Assembly (NCBI RefSeq): GCF_000025485.1 | Contig: NC_013862.1 | Span: forward strand, 1 to 39,929 | DNA length: 39,929 nt | Source: Allochromatium vinosum DSM 180 | GTDB lineage: Bacteria; Pseudomonadota; Gammaproteobacteria; Chromatiales; Chromatiaceae | Reading direction: 5' to 3' | Shown here: positions 39,928 through 39,929 of the stretch, piece after piece | How positions within the stretch are numbered: position 1 is the stretch's first letter | Layout of the letters: each line of letters begins with the position of its first letter | Made by a program: the position numbers and the translations under genes | Notes under the pieces: model-generated | Seen by the model: the letters and a program-made list of their open reading frames with translations, nothing else | Told to the model about the DNA's origin: nothing | Database searches by the model: none

Positions 39928-39929
39928 AA

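Noticed and set aside
1-39929. tRNA or rRNA genes
   Set aside because: No tRNA cloverleaf or rRNA-like stretch was noticed while reading; a covariance-model search was not possible.
1-39929. Conjugation or mobilisation functions
   Set aside because: No relaxase, coupling protein or type IV secretion gene is recognisable. The HUH-like HTHW protein fits the Gp2/YagK type rather than a relaxase.

Overview
The window is most likely a complete circular plasmid, cut open between its replication gene and its partition genes. The right end holds oriV-type sequence: two perfect DnaA boxes, an AT-rich stretch and four 22-bp-phased iterons. A Rep_3-family repB follows and runs to the end. The left end begins with the promoter of a parA/parB pair, and palindromic operator-like motifs read across the join. 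Codon use is GC-rich and gammaproteobacterial. The length, 39,929 bp, equals what I remember for the smaller plasmid of the purple sulfur bacterium Allochromatium vinosum DSM 180 (pALVIN02). That identification is recall and was not checked here.

Layout. (1) 0.1-1.2 kb: parA, a ribbon-helix-helix parB and a small WGR-domain protein. (2) 1.3-9.8 kb: a DUF2281/PIN toxin-antitoxin pair, then a complete type I restriction-modification locus (hsdM, hsdS, hsdR) with two further VapBC-type modules inserted between its genes and linked by 4-13 bp overlaps. (3) 10.1-10.9 kb: an H-NS-like gene converging on an IHF-beta gene. (4) 11.1-16.3 kb, minus strand: two paralogous proteins with a possible PD-(D/E)XK nuclease core, then three divergent paralogs resembling inovirus Gp2/YagK-YfjJ, with graded loss of HUH-type residues. 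(5) 16.3-17.3 kb: about 1 kb without genes, with a TTGACA/dyad element and short repeats. (6) 17.3-25.0 kb, plus strand: a glycine-zipper zinc protein, a small protein, Bet/RecT annealase, YqaJ exonuclease, MoxR/CobS-like AAA ATPase, a WGR-like protein, a DUF3150 protein, a VWA protein carrying HEAGH, and RadC. This order resembles the bet-exo-cobS-radC region of SXT/R391 elements and IncA/C plasmids. Many of these genes are preceded by a hairpin and then a strong ribosome-binding site.

(7) 25.2-31.1 kb, mostly minus strand and more AT-rich: secreted and cysteine-rich proteins, a YkgJ-type cysteine-cluster protein, and a two-gene cassette of an HNH-motif membrane protein and a Gly/Ala-rich hydrophobic protein, possibly a defence or toxin system. 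(8) 31.3-35.2 kb: a ParDE-type module with a clear operator dyad, a serine recombinase, kfrA and small unknown genes. (9) 35.3-38.4 kb, minus strand: more secreted proteins (a three-repeat Cys protein, a paralog of the Cys module in region 7, an FG-GAP-like protein), an alpha/beta hydrolase and a lipoprotein.

How it fits together: repB and the iterons replicate the plasmid, and parAB with KfrA probably segregate it. Four toxin-antitoxin modules and the type I system should stabilise it. The Bet/exonuclease/RadC set provides recombination. I see no conjugation or relaxase genes and no insertion sequence.
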